A DNA stretch of 64,000 nt from Nocardia tengchongensis (GTDB lineage Bacteria; Actinomycetota; Actinomycetes; Mycobacteriales; Mycobacteriaceae), in contig NZ_CP074371.1 in NCBI RefSeq assembly GCF_018362975.1, positions 5,084,001 through 5,148,000 of the forward strand. Reading direction: 5' to 3'. Position 1 is the first letter of the stretch. The number at the start of each line of letters is the position of its first letter. The notes beneath the pieces were generated by a model, which saw nothing but the letters and a program-made list of their open reading frames with translations, was not told the DNA's origin and made no database searches. Below, one piece after another: positions 57,619-64,000 of the stretch. The position numbers and the translations under genes are program-made.

Positions 57619-58020
57619 ATGGACCTCGATACTCACTTCGCCCGGCGAGCACGAGAGATCGAACCGAAGCCGATGGACCCGAACAGCCTTACCGAACGTG
57701 AGTACCTCCGACAGTTCGCGGCGCGCCCAGGCATGTTCATCGGCTTCACAAGTGTTCGTGGCGTGACGTGCTTCCTCGACGGTTACGACTACGCCGCGCA
57801 TCGGTCGGGCGGTCCAGGACTGGATGGCTTTCGCGACTGGCTTCTCGCCAATCACCTTCAACGCCAGAGCAGCTTCGCCTGGCCTGGTTTGATCAAGCAG
57901 ATCGCGCTGCCCGAGTGGGACTTCGTCACAGATCTCAGTCCCCAGCAGGAAATCCGCATCCTCGAAGTGCTGTTCGACCTGCTCGATCGATTCCTTGCAG
58001 AATTTGAAACCGTCGGCTGA
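57619..58020 (+). CDS. Immunity-like hypothetical protein
   Basis: 133 residues: YLRQFAARPGMFIGFTSVRG, TCFLDGYDYAAHRSGGPGLD, FRDWLLANHLQRQSSFAWPG, and an acidic C-terminal helix. Sequences of the pattern RPGMF..GYD..F..WLL..L.R.SSFAWP occur as small stand-alone proteins near polymorphic toxins in streptomycetes and nocardiae; an immunity role is suspected, not proven. GGAG lies 6 bp before ATG 57619, favouring it over ATG 57607. It is followed 65 bp later by a complete R1 repeat. Confidence 0.7.
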   Translation: MDLDTHFARRAREIEPKPMDPNSLTEREYLRQFAARPGMFIGFTSVRGVTCFLDGYDYAAHRSGGPGLDGFRDWLLANHLQRQSSFAWPGLIKQIALPEWDFVTDLSPQQEIRILEVLFDLLDRFLAEFETVG

Positions 58021-58085
58021 ACATCCGCTCAACAAGAGTCGGGCAGACCCCTCTTCAGCCACTCCCTGCACGGCACCCGATGGGA

Positions 58086-58275
58086 GGCAAGCCATGAGAG
58101 AGCCACACCAATCCTGACGGTGGGCAGCCGCATAACGGGAGCATCCCACCGGGCACCTGGATCAAATCCTGGCCGGGATCCGATCCTGACACCAGTCTCT
58201 TACTAGCCGCATACCGCGCTGACCGAACCGGCCAGCGCGACCCTTCTGACTGCATGTGGGGCTGTCGTTTTGGGG
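58086..58275. repeat. Repeat family R1, complete M1-M2-M3 copy (empty site)
   Basis: The longest copy: GGCAAGCCATGAGAGAGCC (M1), GGGCACCTGGATCAAATCCT and CACCAGTCTC (M2), then TAGCCGCATACCGCGCTGAC (junction and M3) and TGCATGTGGGGCTGTCG. It serves as reference for the copies at 19930, 21051, 21847 and 55679. M3 can form a stem GCGCTGACC/GGCCAGCGC. Confidence 0.65.
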
Positions 58276-58278
58276 TAA

Positions 58279-58389
58279 GCCCTCGACCCGCACAACACGG
58301 TCCTGCGCGGCGGGCCGTGGGCCACCGTCGACGAGGCGCTGACCGGACTACTGACCCACCACCTCGACCGGGCGCCCTCCGGGGAGTAG
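58279..58389 (+). pseudogene. 3' fragment of an unknown gene
   Basis: GC3-rich frame ALDPHNTVLRGGPWATVDEA, then LTGLLTHHLDRAPSGE and TAG at 58387, followed by a perfect terminator. It looks like the last 36 codons of a real gene whose upstream part was replaced by R1. Family not recognised. Confidence 0.5.
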
Positions 58390-58397
58390 GCCCAGAC

Positions 58398-58440
58398 ACG
58401 ACTGTGCGGCGTACCCGATTCGGGTACGCCGCACAGTCGT
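58398..58440. terminator. Perfect 21-bp hairpin terminator
   Basis: ACGACTGTGCGGCGTACCC plus GA and its exact complement around a single T, 9 bp after the fragment stop at 58389. Confidence 0.8.
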
Positions 58441-58540
58441 TCACCTGACCCCTTGCCAAAGCATTCGGATCGAGTCCGAAACTGTTGCAAGACAGCCGAT
58501 TACAGCGTGTACGGCGCATTTTCGGCGAAAACTCTCGACA

Positions 58541-58600
58541 ACCGCCGCTGGTCGAGCCATTGTCGTTGTTTTCGCGCCGCTGCTACCGGAACCCCCGGTA
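58541..58600. repeat. Dispersed repeat R2-related copy 4
   Basis: CCGCTGGTCGAGCCATTGTC, GTTGTTTTCGCGCC and GCTACCGGAACCCC match 24361-24412; GCTACCGG and CCGGTAGC add a local palindrome. Confidence 0.55.
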
Positions 58601-58676
58601 GCGGAGGGCCAGTCCATCGAATGGGCTTTGCCGGCCCTGGCGAATCTCTTTCGCGGCGGAGTCCCGACGCGGGTGA

Positions 58677-59306
58677 TCAGCGCGACGGGGGTGCGTCCAG
58701 GAGGTCGAAGGTGAATTCGCTGGCGCTTTCCTGCTTGTGGTTCATTCCTGCAGGGAAGTTCACGCCGGGTTCCAGCTCGACGGCGTCGGTGTTGCGGTTC
58801 CAACGGAAGTAGCAGGATCCGATGGGGCTGAAGACGTAGGTTTGCTCGTCGCGAACATACAGTCCGGTCGTCACCTTCCGGCCGTCTTCGAAAGCGAGAG
58901 CGATCGGATAGAAGTTGGGATCGTTCTGCGCGAGCCACCGTTCACTGAGCCCGGGGTCGACGCCTGCGGTGTTCGCTTTCAGAGCGAACACGCGGTTGGT
59001 TTGTGTGGAGTTGGCGAAGCGGGCCATGATGAATCGGGTGCTGCGGTAGGTGACGGTGAACACCGAGAGGCCGCCGATGGTGGAGATGTCGGGCTGGTCG
59101 GTTTCCCATTCCGCGTATTTGCCGCCGAAGCCGTAGTTCTGCCAGGCCAGCACCTTCGCGTCCGCGCCGACCTTGACGGATCTGAACCGGTCGTTGAGCG
59201 ATCCGGGCACTTCCACGACACCATCGTCGATGGAATAGGTGTAGGGATCGCCCTGATAATTGATCTGTGTGAAGAATACGGCTTGATTCGATTGCGGGTG
59301 GGTCAT
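58677..59306 (-). CDS. Beta/gamma-crystallin-like protein
   Basis: About 209 residues. The first 100 residues hold two beta/gamma-crystallin-type motifs: FFTQINYQGDPYTYSIDDG and WQNYGFGGKYAEWETDQPDI, with the NDRFRSVKVG turn between them. The C-terminal half is an uncharacterised beta-rich domain (DEQTYVFSPIGSCYFRWNRN). No signal peptide. Bacterial members bind calcium or act in stress; here neither is shown. ATG 59306 has GGAAGG 7 bp upstream, better placed than ATG 59312. Stands alone. Confidence 0.75.
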   Translation of the reverse strand: MTHPQSNQAVFFTQINYQGDPYTYSIDDGVVEVPGSLNDRFRSVKVGADAKVLAWQNYGFGGKYAEWETDQPDISTIGGLSVFTVTYRSTRFIMARFANSTQTNRVFALKANTAGVDPGLSERWLAQNDPNFYPIALAFEDGRKVTTGLYVRDEQTYVFSPIGSCYFRWNRNTDAVELEPGVNFPAGMNHKQESASEFTFDLLDAPPSR

Positions 59307-59958
59307 CTTCATGCCTTCCGCAGGTGATTACCGCACGAACGGTATCGAATGCCCGCTCTGCGACGATTCGGGCCGACACCGCTGATCCAGTGTGGCTGGC
59401 TGACCCCGGACCAACGAGAGCCGTTGGCCACCAATCGGATATACCGACGGCCCTTGCCGTGCGGCGCGCCCAGTCGCTGCGGTCCTGTTCCAATGTCCTT
59501 GCGGTACAGGATGTTTGCCGCAGCAAACCCTGAGCCCAGAGGGCTGGAACCTCTGCCGGTCGGACTGTCGCTCAATGGGCGACACCGCGTCACACCCAGC
59601 GCTGACCAGCGCACATGCCGAACATCGTTGGATTTTCGGCGAGTTCTACCGCGACCCCACAACGCGGCAGATTCGTTGTCCACCAGCCAGATTCGGCGGC
59701 AAAGCCGCTGCCGGGGGTAGTCCGTCTGGCCCCACCGATGACTCGACGCCAACATCTACAGTCGCACCGCCGATTTCACCACCATCCCCGATCGGATCCG
59801 CCGGCGCTGGCACGCAACAGCCGACGACCTGCTCCCGCCCGCCTACCTGCGCTATCAGTGCGCCGCGATCGCCGCGGCCCACATCGGTCGGTGTCGATCG
59901 GGTCGGTGCGACACTTGGCTTCACAAAGTCTGCGCAGCACAGTGATGGGTGGTGTGCG
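59307..59958. other. Intergenic stretch before the TnsA-like gene
   Basis: 650 bp without a supportable gene, holding one R2 copy (59626-59669). A plus-strand frame runs through it into the TnsA-like gene, but it is stop-free by chance and has poor composition. A Tn7-like left end could be here; no repeated end-binding sites were recognised. Confidence 0.4.
59626..59669. repeat. Dispersed repeat family R2, copy 5
   Basis: CGTTGGATTTTCGGCGAGTT and CTACCGCGACCCC, then CGGCA; reverse complement of the 23473 copy with about ten changes in 44 bp. Confidence 0.55.
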
Positions 59959-60687
59959 ATGGTGAAGCCGAGTAAAGCGGTCGTTTCTACTCGCCTGCGT
60001 GATCGAAACGGTGCTTCCGTCGAATTACCTTGGGGTCAGCTAGGTTTCGACTATCTGGAGGGGGTGCAGCCGTGGCGGACATTCGTGTGGAGATACGGTC
60101 AGAAGAACTACTCAGGTAGCTACTGGTCGGCGACGATGTCTGACCATGTGATCTACGAATCACGTCTCGAATTGGCAAACCTGCTGCTTGCGGATTTTGA
60201 TGCATCGGTGAAATGCATTGCAGCACAGCCATTTTTGATTACCGCAGTGATCGAAGGTCGGGTGCGCAAGCACATCCCTGATTTCGCGATGTTGAATGAG
60301 TCCGGGCCGATGATCGTGGACGTCAAGCCGGCGCGGAAACTCGCGATACCCCAGATCGCTTTCACGTTGGAGTGGTCGCGGGTGCTGGTAGAAGAACTTG
60401 GCTGGCAGTATGTCATCGCCAGTGAACCGGACCCGGTGGTAGGTGAGAACGTCCGGTTTCTGGCAGGGTATCGCCGTGCATGGCTCTTTCCCGCCGACTT
60501 GATCGAGGAGTTGAAATCCGGGGCGGTGGACGGTCGCACCTTCGTAGAGGCGTGCCGGGCGTTTCCTGCTACACCGGTGCGCGTCGTGAAGGCGACACTG
60601 CTGCACCTGCTGTGGGCCGGGTGGTTCGGCGTCGACCTCGGCGCACCGTTGCAGTCATCGATGGTGCTGACAAGGGGCCAGTCGTGA
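59959..60687 (+). CDS. TnsA-like heteromeric transposase endonuclease subunit
   Basis: A 242-residue protein like the TnsA endonucleases of Tn7-type transposons, which cut the 5' ends at the donor site. The nuclease core is at residues 60-140: Glu in VIYESRLELANLLLADF, Asp in RKHIPDFAMLNESG, and the DxK-type motif in MIVDVKPARKLA. The C-terminal helical part would contact TnsC. ATG 59959 begins the conserved sequence. A TnsB-like start overlaps its stop, but that gene is cut short, so the element cannot transpose by itself. Confidence 0.8.
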   Translation: MVKPSKAVVSTRLRDRNGASVELPWGQLGFDYLEGVQPWRTFVWRYGQKNYSGSYWSATMSDHVIYESRLELANLLLADFDASVKCIAAQPFLITAVIEGRVRKHIPDFAMLNESGPMIVDVKPARKLAIPQIAFTLEWSRVLVEELGWQYVIASEPDPVVGENVRFLAGYRRAWLFPADLIEELKSGAVDGRTFVEACRAFPATPVRVVKATLLHLLWAGWFGVDLGAPLQSSMVLTRGQS

Positions 60688-60926
60688 GCGGCGCGCGGGT
60701 TCCGATTTGCATCGGGGCCCGAGTGATCTACGACGGCCGTCTGGGCGAGGTTGTCGCGTTCGGCACCGACAGGGGAGTTGTACTGCTCGTGGTGCGGATT
60801 CACTTCGACGTGGCCGCCACGCCCGACGAGCCCTGCTGCACCTGCCCATGTCACAACCCCTACACGCCCCTGGCCCCTCACGATCAGCCGCCTGTAACCC
60901 GGCTGACCAGCATCAACCAGACCTGA
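60684..60926 (+). pseudogene. TnsB-like transposase, N-terminal remnant
   Basis: 80 codons from GTG 60684 (overlapping the TnsA stop, GTGA). The segment PICIGARVIYDGRLGEVVAF and RGVVLLVVRIHF resembles the N-terminal beta domain of Mu/TnsB-type transposases, which follow tnsA in actinobacterial Tn7-like elements. The rest, including the DDE core, and the TnsC and TniQ genes are absent. The tail (CCTCPCHNPYTPLAPHDQ) may be read-through into other DNA. Confidence 0.5.
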
Positions 60927-61129
60927 CGGGCAACAAAAGGACCATTCACCGGGCCTGTGGAACCCGGCAGCCGCCCGCTGACCGGTCCACCGGAATTCGC
61001 CCACGGGCTGCCGACCGGCAGCGAAAACCCAATCCGAAACCATCAAGCCGGGCCGACGGCCGGGCGAGAAATTGAGACTAACCAGACGAGATCCCTGTGC
61101 GCAGCTATTTTCTGTGCATAGAAGGATTC
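60927..61129. other. Spacer before the sigma-factor promoter
   Basis: About 200 bp with no recognisable gene; part of the 355-bp gap between the TnsB-like remnant and the sigma factor. Confidence 0.4.
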
Positions 61130-61177
61130 TTGACAAAAGAGCTTCGGTCTGTGCAACGAGTTCGAACTCGCTCTTTT
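61130..61177 (+). promoter_or_regulatory. Promoter-proximal palindromes of the sigma-factor gene
   Basis: TTGACA at 61130 could be a -35. It is followed by AAAAGAGC (61135) and its inverted copy GCTCTTTT (61170), which enclose the perfect palindrome CGAGTTCGAACTCG (61157-61170). The nested symmetry suggests a repressor or regulator site, or a leader hairpin. No -10 consensus is obvious. Confidence 0.4.
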
Positions 61178-61255
61178 CATTGTCGTCAAGAACACACTCG
61201 CGGCCGGTTGGAGAGTCGCAGGTAGTGGGGCAGTGAAGGGTACACTGCACGAAGT

Positions 61256-61276
61256 CCTCAGTGAATCACTGAGGAG
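61256..61276 (+). promoter_or_regulatory. Hairpin overlapping the sigma-factor ribosome binding site
   Basis: CCTCAGTGA and TCACTGAGG (61256-61264 and 61266-61274) pair perfectly; the right arm includes GAGG of the Shine-Dalgarno GAGGAG (61271-61276), 5 bp before ATG 61282. Folding would hide the ribosome site, so translation could be controlled by temperature, protein or ligand. Confidence 0.5.
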
Positions 61277-61281
61277 CTTCG

Positions 61282-62376
61282 ATGGCCTCTCCGCGATCGT
61301 CTTCTCGTATCGCGATGCCGCCCGGCTTTCTCGAAAGGGCGAGAATGGCAACTACTGCAATAACGGCAGCTAACCGTGACCTACCGGAATGGCTCGGAGG
61401 CGACGAAAGCGAGCCTCCCGTTCGGAGTCGAGATCGGAGCGATGGCAAGATTCCGCTGTCTGAGGATTCGACGCGGACATACCTGAAGATGATCGGCCGC
61501 GTTCCCTTGCTATCTGCGGAGCAGGAAGTAGACCTGGCGATTCGGATCGAGGTTGGGCTGGTCGCGGCGGAGAAGTTGCGCGAGAGCGTCGAGGGGATAT
61601 CCGCTATCGCGGCCGCTCGTCGGCGGGACCTCATCTTCATAATGCATGACGGCACCAAGGCCAAGAACCATCTACTCGAAGCTAATCTACGGCTCGTGGT
61701 ATCGATTGCGAAAAAGTACACCGGTCGCAACATGGACCTCCTCGACCTGATACAGGAAGGCAATATGGGCCTGGTCCGTGCTGTCGAGAAGTTCGATTAT
61801 CAGAAGGGGTTCAAGTTCTCGACCTATGCCACATGGTGGATACGCCAGGCAATCACCCGCGCCATGGCCGACCAGGCCCGAACCATTCGCATTCCGGTGC
61901 ATGCGGTAGAGGTGATCAACCGGTTGAGAAATATCGAGCGCTCCCTTTATCAGGATCTGGGTCGCGAGCCGACCGTAGAAGAGCTCGCGAAAGAGATGGA
62001 TATCGAGCCGGCGAAGGTGATCGAGCTGCGACGGCTCGGACGTGAACCCGTCTCGCTCGACCAGATGGTCGGCGATGAAGGCGAGACCCGGCTCTGTGAC
62101 TTGATCGAAGATTCCGATGCCGTTGTCGCCGTTGAAGCCGCGTCCTCTGGTCTGCTCCAGGAACACCTGCACTCGGTGCTCGAGACGCTGACCGCGCGTG
62201 AAGCGGGCATCATGCGCTTGCGCTTCGGCCTGGTCGACGGGGAGTCCCGAACTTTGGACGATGTCGGGAAGTACTTCGGCGTTACGCGGGAACGGATTCG
62301 GCAGATCGAATCGAAGACCATGTCCAAGCTCAGTCATCCGTCGCGCTCGCATGCGCTTCAGGGCTATCTCGACTGA
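61282..62376 (+). CDS. Group-2 sigma-70 factor (SigA/SigB/Hrd-like)
   Basis: 364 residues. Region 1.2 [19 protein letters not shown]; region 2 [40 protein letters not shown] and [20 protein letters not shown]; region 3 [20 protein letters not shown]; region 4 [20 protein letters not shown] and [19 protein letters not shown]. It lacks the long region 1.1 of a primary sigma factor, so it is an alternative principal-like factor (SigB type). Monocistronic; a leader hairpin covers the ribosome site. It should recognise vegetative-like promoters under stress. Confidence 0.93.
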   Translation: MASPRSSSRIAMPPGFLERARMATTAITAANRDLPEWLGGDESEPPVRSRDRSDGKIPLSEDSTRTYLKMIGRVPLLSAEQEVDLAIRIEVGLVAAEKLRESVEGISAIAAARRRDLIFIMHDGTKAKNHLLEANLRLVVSIAKKYTGRNMDLLDLIQEGNMGLVRAVEKFDYQKGFKFSTYATWWIRQAITRAMADQARTIRIPVHAVEVINRLRNIERSLYQDLGREPTVEELAKEMDIEPAKVIELRRLGREPVSLDQMVGDEGETRLCDLIEDSDAVVAVEAASSGLLQEHLHSVLETLTAREAGIMRLRFGLVDGESRTLDDVGKYFGVTRERIRQIESKTMSKLSHPSRSHALQGYLD

Positions 62377-62908
62377 TCGGTCGGCGCGGATGGTACGGGG
62401 CGAGCGAAATCCGCGCCGAGCGACGAAGAACCTTGCGGGCCTACAGGCTGTTGTCCTGAGGCGCAAAGGTTTATGGAGGTTGGAGAAGTCAGGCGAAGCG
62501 GATGCCGTGCATGGTATTGCGTGTCGTGTGCACCGAGATCCGGCCGGGCCGCCGCTTCATGCAGGCTCCCGTCTGCTGTGGACGAGCTGCAGATACGCCA
62601 GGATCCATCGGGATACGCGGGCAACAACTGCTGGAATTCAGGGCTGACGAAAGCCTCCTGCAGCGCCTTGACCGATTCCCCGGCAGCGACATTGGTCAGC
62701 AGCCGCTATCGGATCCGCTTCAGCATCGAGCAGATCGGTGTCGGATGACGGCACGGACGGATCGCGCAATCACAGAAATTAGTGCTACGTCACGTAAGGA
62801 ACGTCCTGATACGCAGGGCGTCCCGCCTCGTGAAAGTGCATACCTGATCTTCGGAATACCGTGCTCGCTGTGGTGTCCGTCGCTCAGCTTCTTGCTCAGG
62901 GCCGTGGC
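62377..62908. other. Interval without a supportable gene
   Basis: 530 bp between the sigma factor and the end of the kinase. Frames are stop-rich or antisense. The partner genes that usually follow a conservon kinase (roadblock, DUF742, small GTPase) are not here. Confidence 0.45.
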
Positions 62909-64000
62909 CTATTGGGTTGTGCCGGTTGATTCTTCGGTGCTCGTCTGTAGGGGACTGGAGGCTGGGTTTCTTTCCTGGAGGCCGGGCAACAGGGTTCGTG
63001 CATGTTCGGTCGGGCCGACCGGCTGTGCGGGTTCGAGGTCATTCGAGGGCGGCGGGCCAGGGGTTAGCGCGGCTATGAGCGTACGTGGAATGAGAACGAT
63101 GGCTCTGACGCCGCCGTGGTCGGATTCGGTCAATCGAACCGAGATATCGTGTCGGGCACTGAGTTTGGCGACGACGAACAGGCCGATTCGGAGTTCTGAT
63201 GTCGATGCGGCGACGCCGAAATCTGGTGGGTTGCGAAGCATTTCGTTGGCTCGCTGCAGGTCCGTAGCTGTCATTCCACCGCCCTGGTCGTTGAGTTCGA
63301 CGACGATGCCCTTGCCGACGAACTTGCCGGTGACCTCCACCGGCGACGGGGACGGTGAGAAATGTGTCGCGTTGTCGACCAATTCGGCAACCAGGTGGAT
63401 GAGGTCGGCTACGGCGCGCCCGGCGATTGATACCGCGGGCATCCGGGTGGTTCGAACGCGGGTGTAGTCGAGAGATTCACCGACGGCGCTGCGCACCAGG
63501 TCGAGCAGCGGGACGGGACGCCGCCACTGCCGGCTTGGCTGGCCGCCGGCGAGCACCACGAGATTCTCCGCGTTGCGTCGCTCGCGTGTGGCGAGGTGGT
63601 CCAGCTTGAAGAAGATATCCAGCAGGGTGGGGTTTTCTTGGCGCCCTTCGGCTTCATCGAGTATCTCCAGCTGCCGGTGAGTGATCAATTGGCTGCGGTG
63701 GGCGATGTTCATGAAGACCGCTCGCACGCCGTCTCGGGTACGGGATTCGGTGACCGCTGCTGACACCGCGGCGGTGTAGGCCTGGTTGAAAGCCTCGGCA
63801 ACTTCACCGACCTCGTCGCGACCGAAATCCAGCGAACCGGCTCCATTGTCGATGTCTCCGGGTAGCCCTCGGCTGAGGCGCTGGATGGTGTCCGGCAGCT
63901 TTTCCTCGGCCAAGGCCAGCGTTTCCGCGCGCAGTCGCTGAAGTCGACGGGTGAGCCGATTTGCGAGCCACAGCGATGAGAGGAAGGCGGTCATCGCGAG
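62909..64000 (-). CDS. Conservon-type sensor histidine kinase/ATPase, partial
   Basis: The C-terminal 363 codons; the gene continues past the window edge. It starts inside a transmembrane segment (AFLSSLWLANRL), then a HAMP-like linker (RLQRLRAETLALAEEKLPDT), a dimerisation helix region with NIAHRSQLITHRQLEILDEAE, and an HATPase domain: N-box LVAELVDNATHFSPSPSPVE, G1-box ELNDQGGGMTATDLQRAN, G2 RIGLFVVAKLSARHDISVRL (core GLFVVAKLSARH). The tail is Pro/Ser-rich and disordered. This architecture matches CvnA/nitrate-sensor-type kinases of actinobacterial conservons. Confidence 0.85.
   Translation of the reverse strand, partial: LAMTAFLSSLWLANRLTRRLQRLRAETLALAEEKLPDTIQRLSRGLPGDIDNGAGSLDFGRDEVGEVAEAFNQAYTAAVSAAVTESRTRDGVRAVFMNIAHRSQLITHRQLEILDEAEGRQENPTLLDIFFKLDHLATRERRNAENLVVLAGGQPSRQWRRPVPLLDLVRSAVGESLDYTRVRTTRMPAVSIAGRAVADLIHLVAELVDNATHFSPSPSPVEVTGKFVGKGIVVELNDQGGGMTATDLQRANEMLRNPPDFGVAASTSELRIGLFVVAKLSARHDISVRLTESDHGGVRAIVLIPRTLIAALTPGPPPSNDLEPAQPVGPTEHARTLLPGLQERNPASSPLQTSTEESTGTTQ

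Overview
The window is 64 kb of high-GC actinobacterial chromosome. It is most likely from Nocardia or a close relative in the Mycobacteriales: GC-rich third positions, two DUF5994 proteins, a hibernation-factor/PNPOx/acyl-ACP-desaturase cluster, an ECF42 sigma factor with a DGPF partner, an actinobacterial conservon-type kinase, and HsaA/HsaC-like steroid-ring enzymes. The genus is inferred from gene content; no rRNA or tRNA gene was seen to confirm it.

Layout. 1-4.3 kb: DUF5994 pair, MerR regulator, amidase divergent from a LuxR regulator. 4.5-19.5 kb: catabolic cluster 1. IclR is divergent from an acyl-CoA ligase; a MarR-like regulator is divergent from a long operon of CarAa-like Rieske oxygenase, its [2Fe-2S]/FAD reductase, a two-domain extradiol dioxygenase, an amidase, an M20-fold protein, an Asp/Glu-racemase-fold protein, a meta-cleavage hydrolase, 2-oxopent-4-enoate hydratase, acylating acetaldehyde dehydrogenase, 4-hydroxy-2-oxovalerate aldolase and a flavin monooxygenase. 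Together these form a full ring-hydroxylation plus meta-cleavage route to pyruvate and acetyl-CoA, with extra amide-type chemistry. A 17-bp palindrome recurs in both divergent promoters. Five genes of this operon and the ligase tail carry single-base frameshifts.

19.5-28.4 kb: sparse accessory DNA with ADP-ribosylglycohydrolase, an immunity-like protein, SDR/TetR pair, NarL-type regulator, decayed genes and two families of dispersed repeats. The ADP-ribosylglycohydrolase and immunity-like genes each sit between the same two repeat modules that are directly adjoining elsewhere, as if cassettes had entered a fixed site. 28.5-40.8 kb: catabolic cluster 2, with GntR versus a TfdB-like phenol hydroxylase, TetR versus an operon of extradiol dioxygenase, FAH-family hydrolase, acyl-CoA ligase, DoxX-like protein and MhpA-like hydroxylase, then a truncated ligase and a PucR regulator.

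41.0-49.3 kb: mobile-element graveyard. A 3.7-kb IS256-family transposon carries an ECF42 sigma factor, a DGPF protein and a DUF1579-like protein as cargo. It sits in the third histidine box of a fatty-acid desaturase gene and is flanked by an 8-bp duplication. Next come ANTAR and STAS fragments, an IS5-family element with a -1 slippery site, and an N-terminally deleted HsaA-like hydroxylase joined to an intact HsaC-like dioxygenase. 50.4-55.1 kb: a hibernation factor, PNPOx protein and desaturase, then a DUF1254/DUF1214 protein. 55.1-61 kb: IS110, IS701 and Tn7-like (TnsA/TnsB) remnants between a His-rich metal-binding protein, a second immunity-like protein and a beta/gamma-crystallin-like protein. 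61.3-64 kb: a group-2 sigma-70 factor with a hairpin over its ribosome binding site, and the end of a conservon-type histidine kinase that runs off the window.
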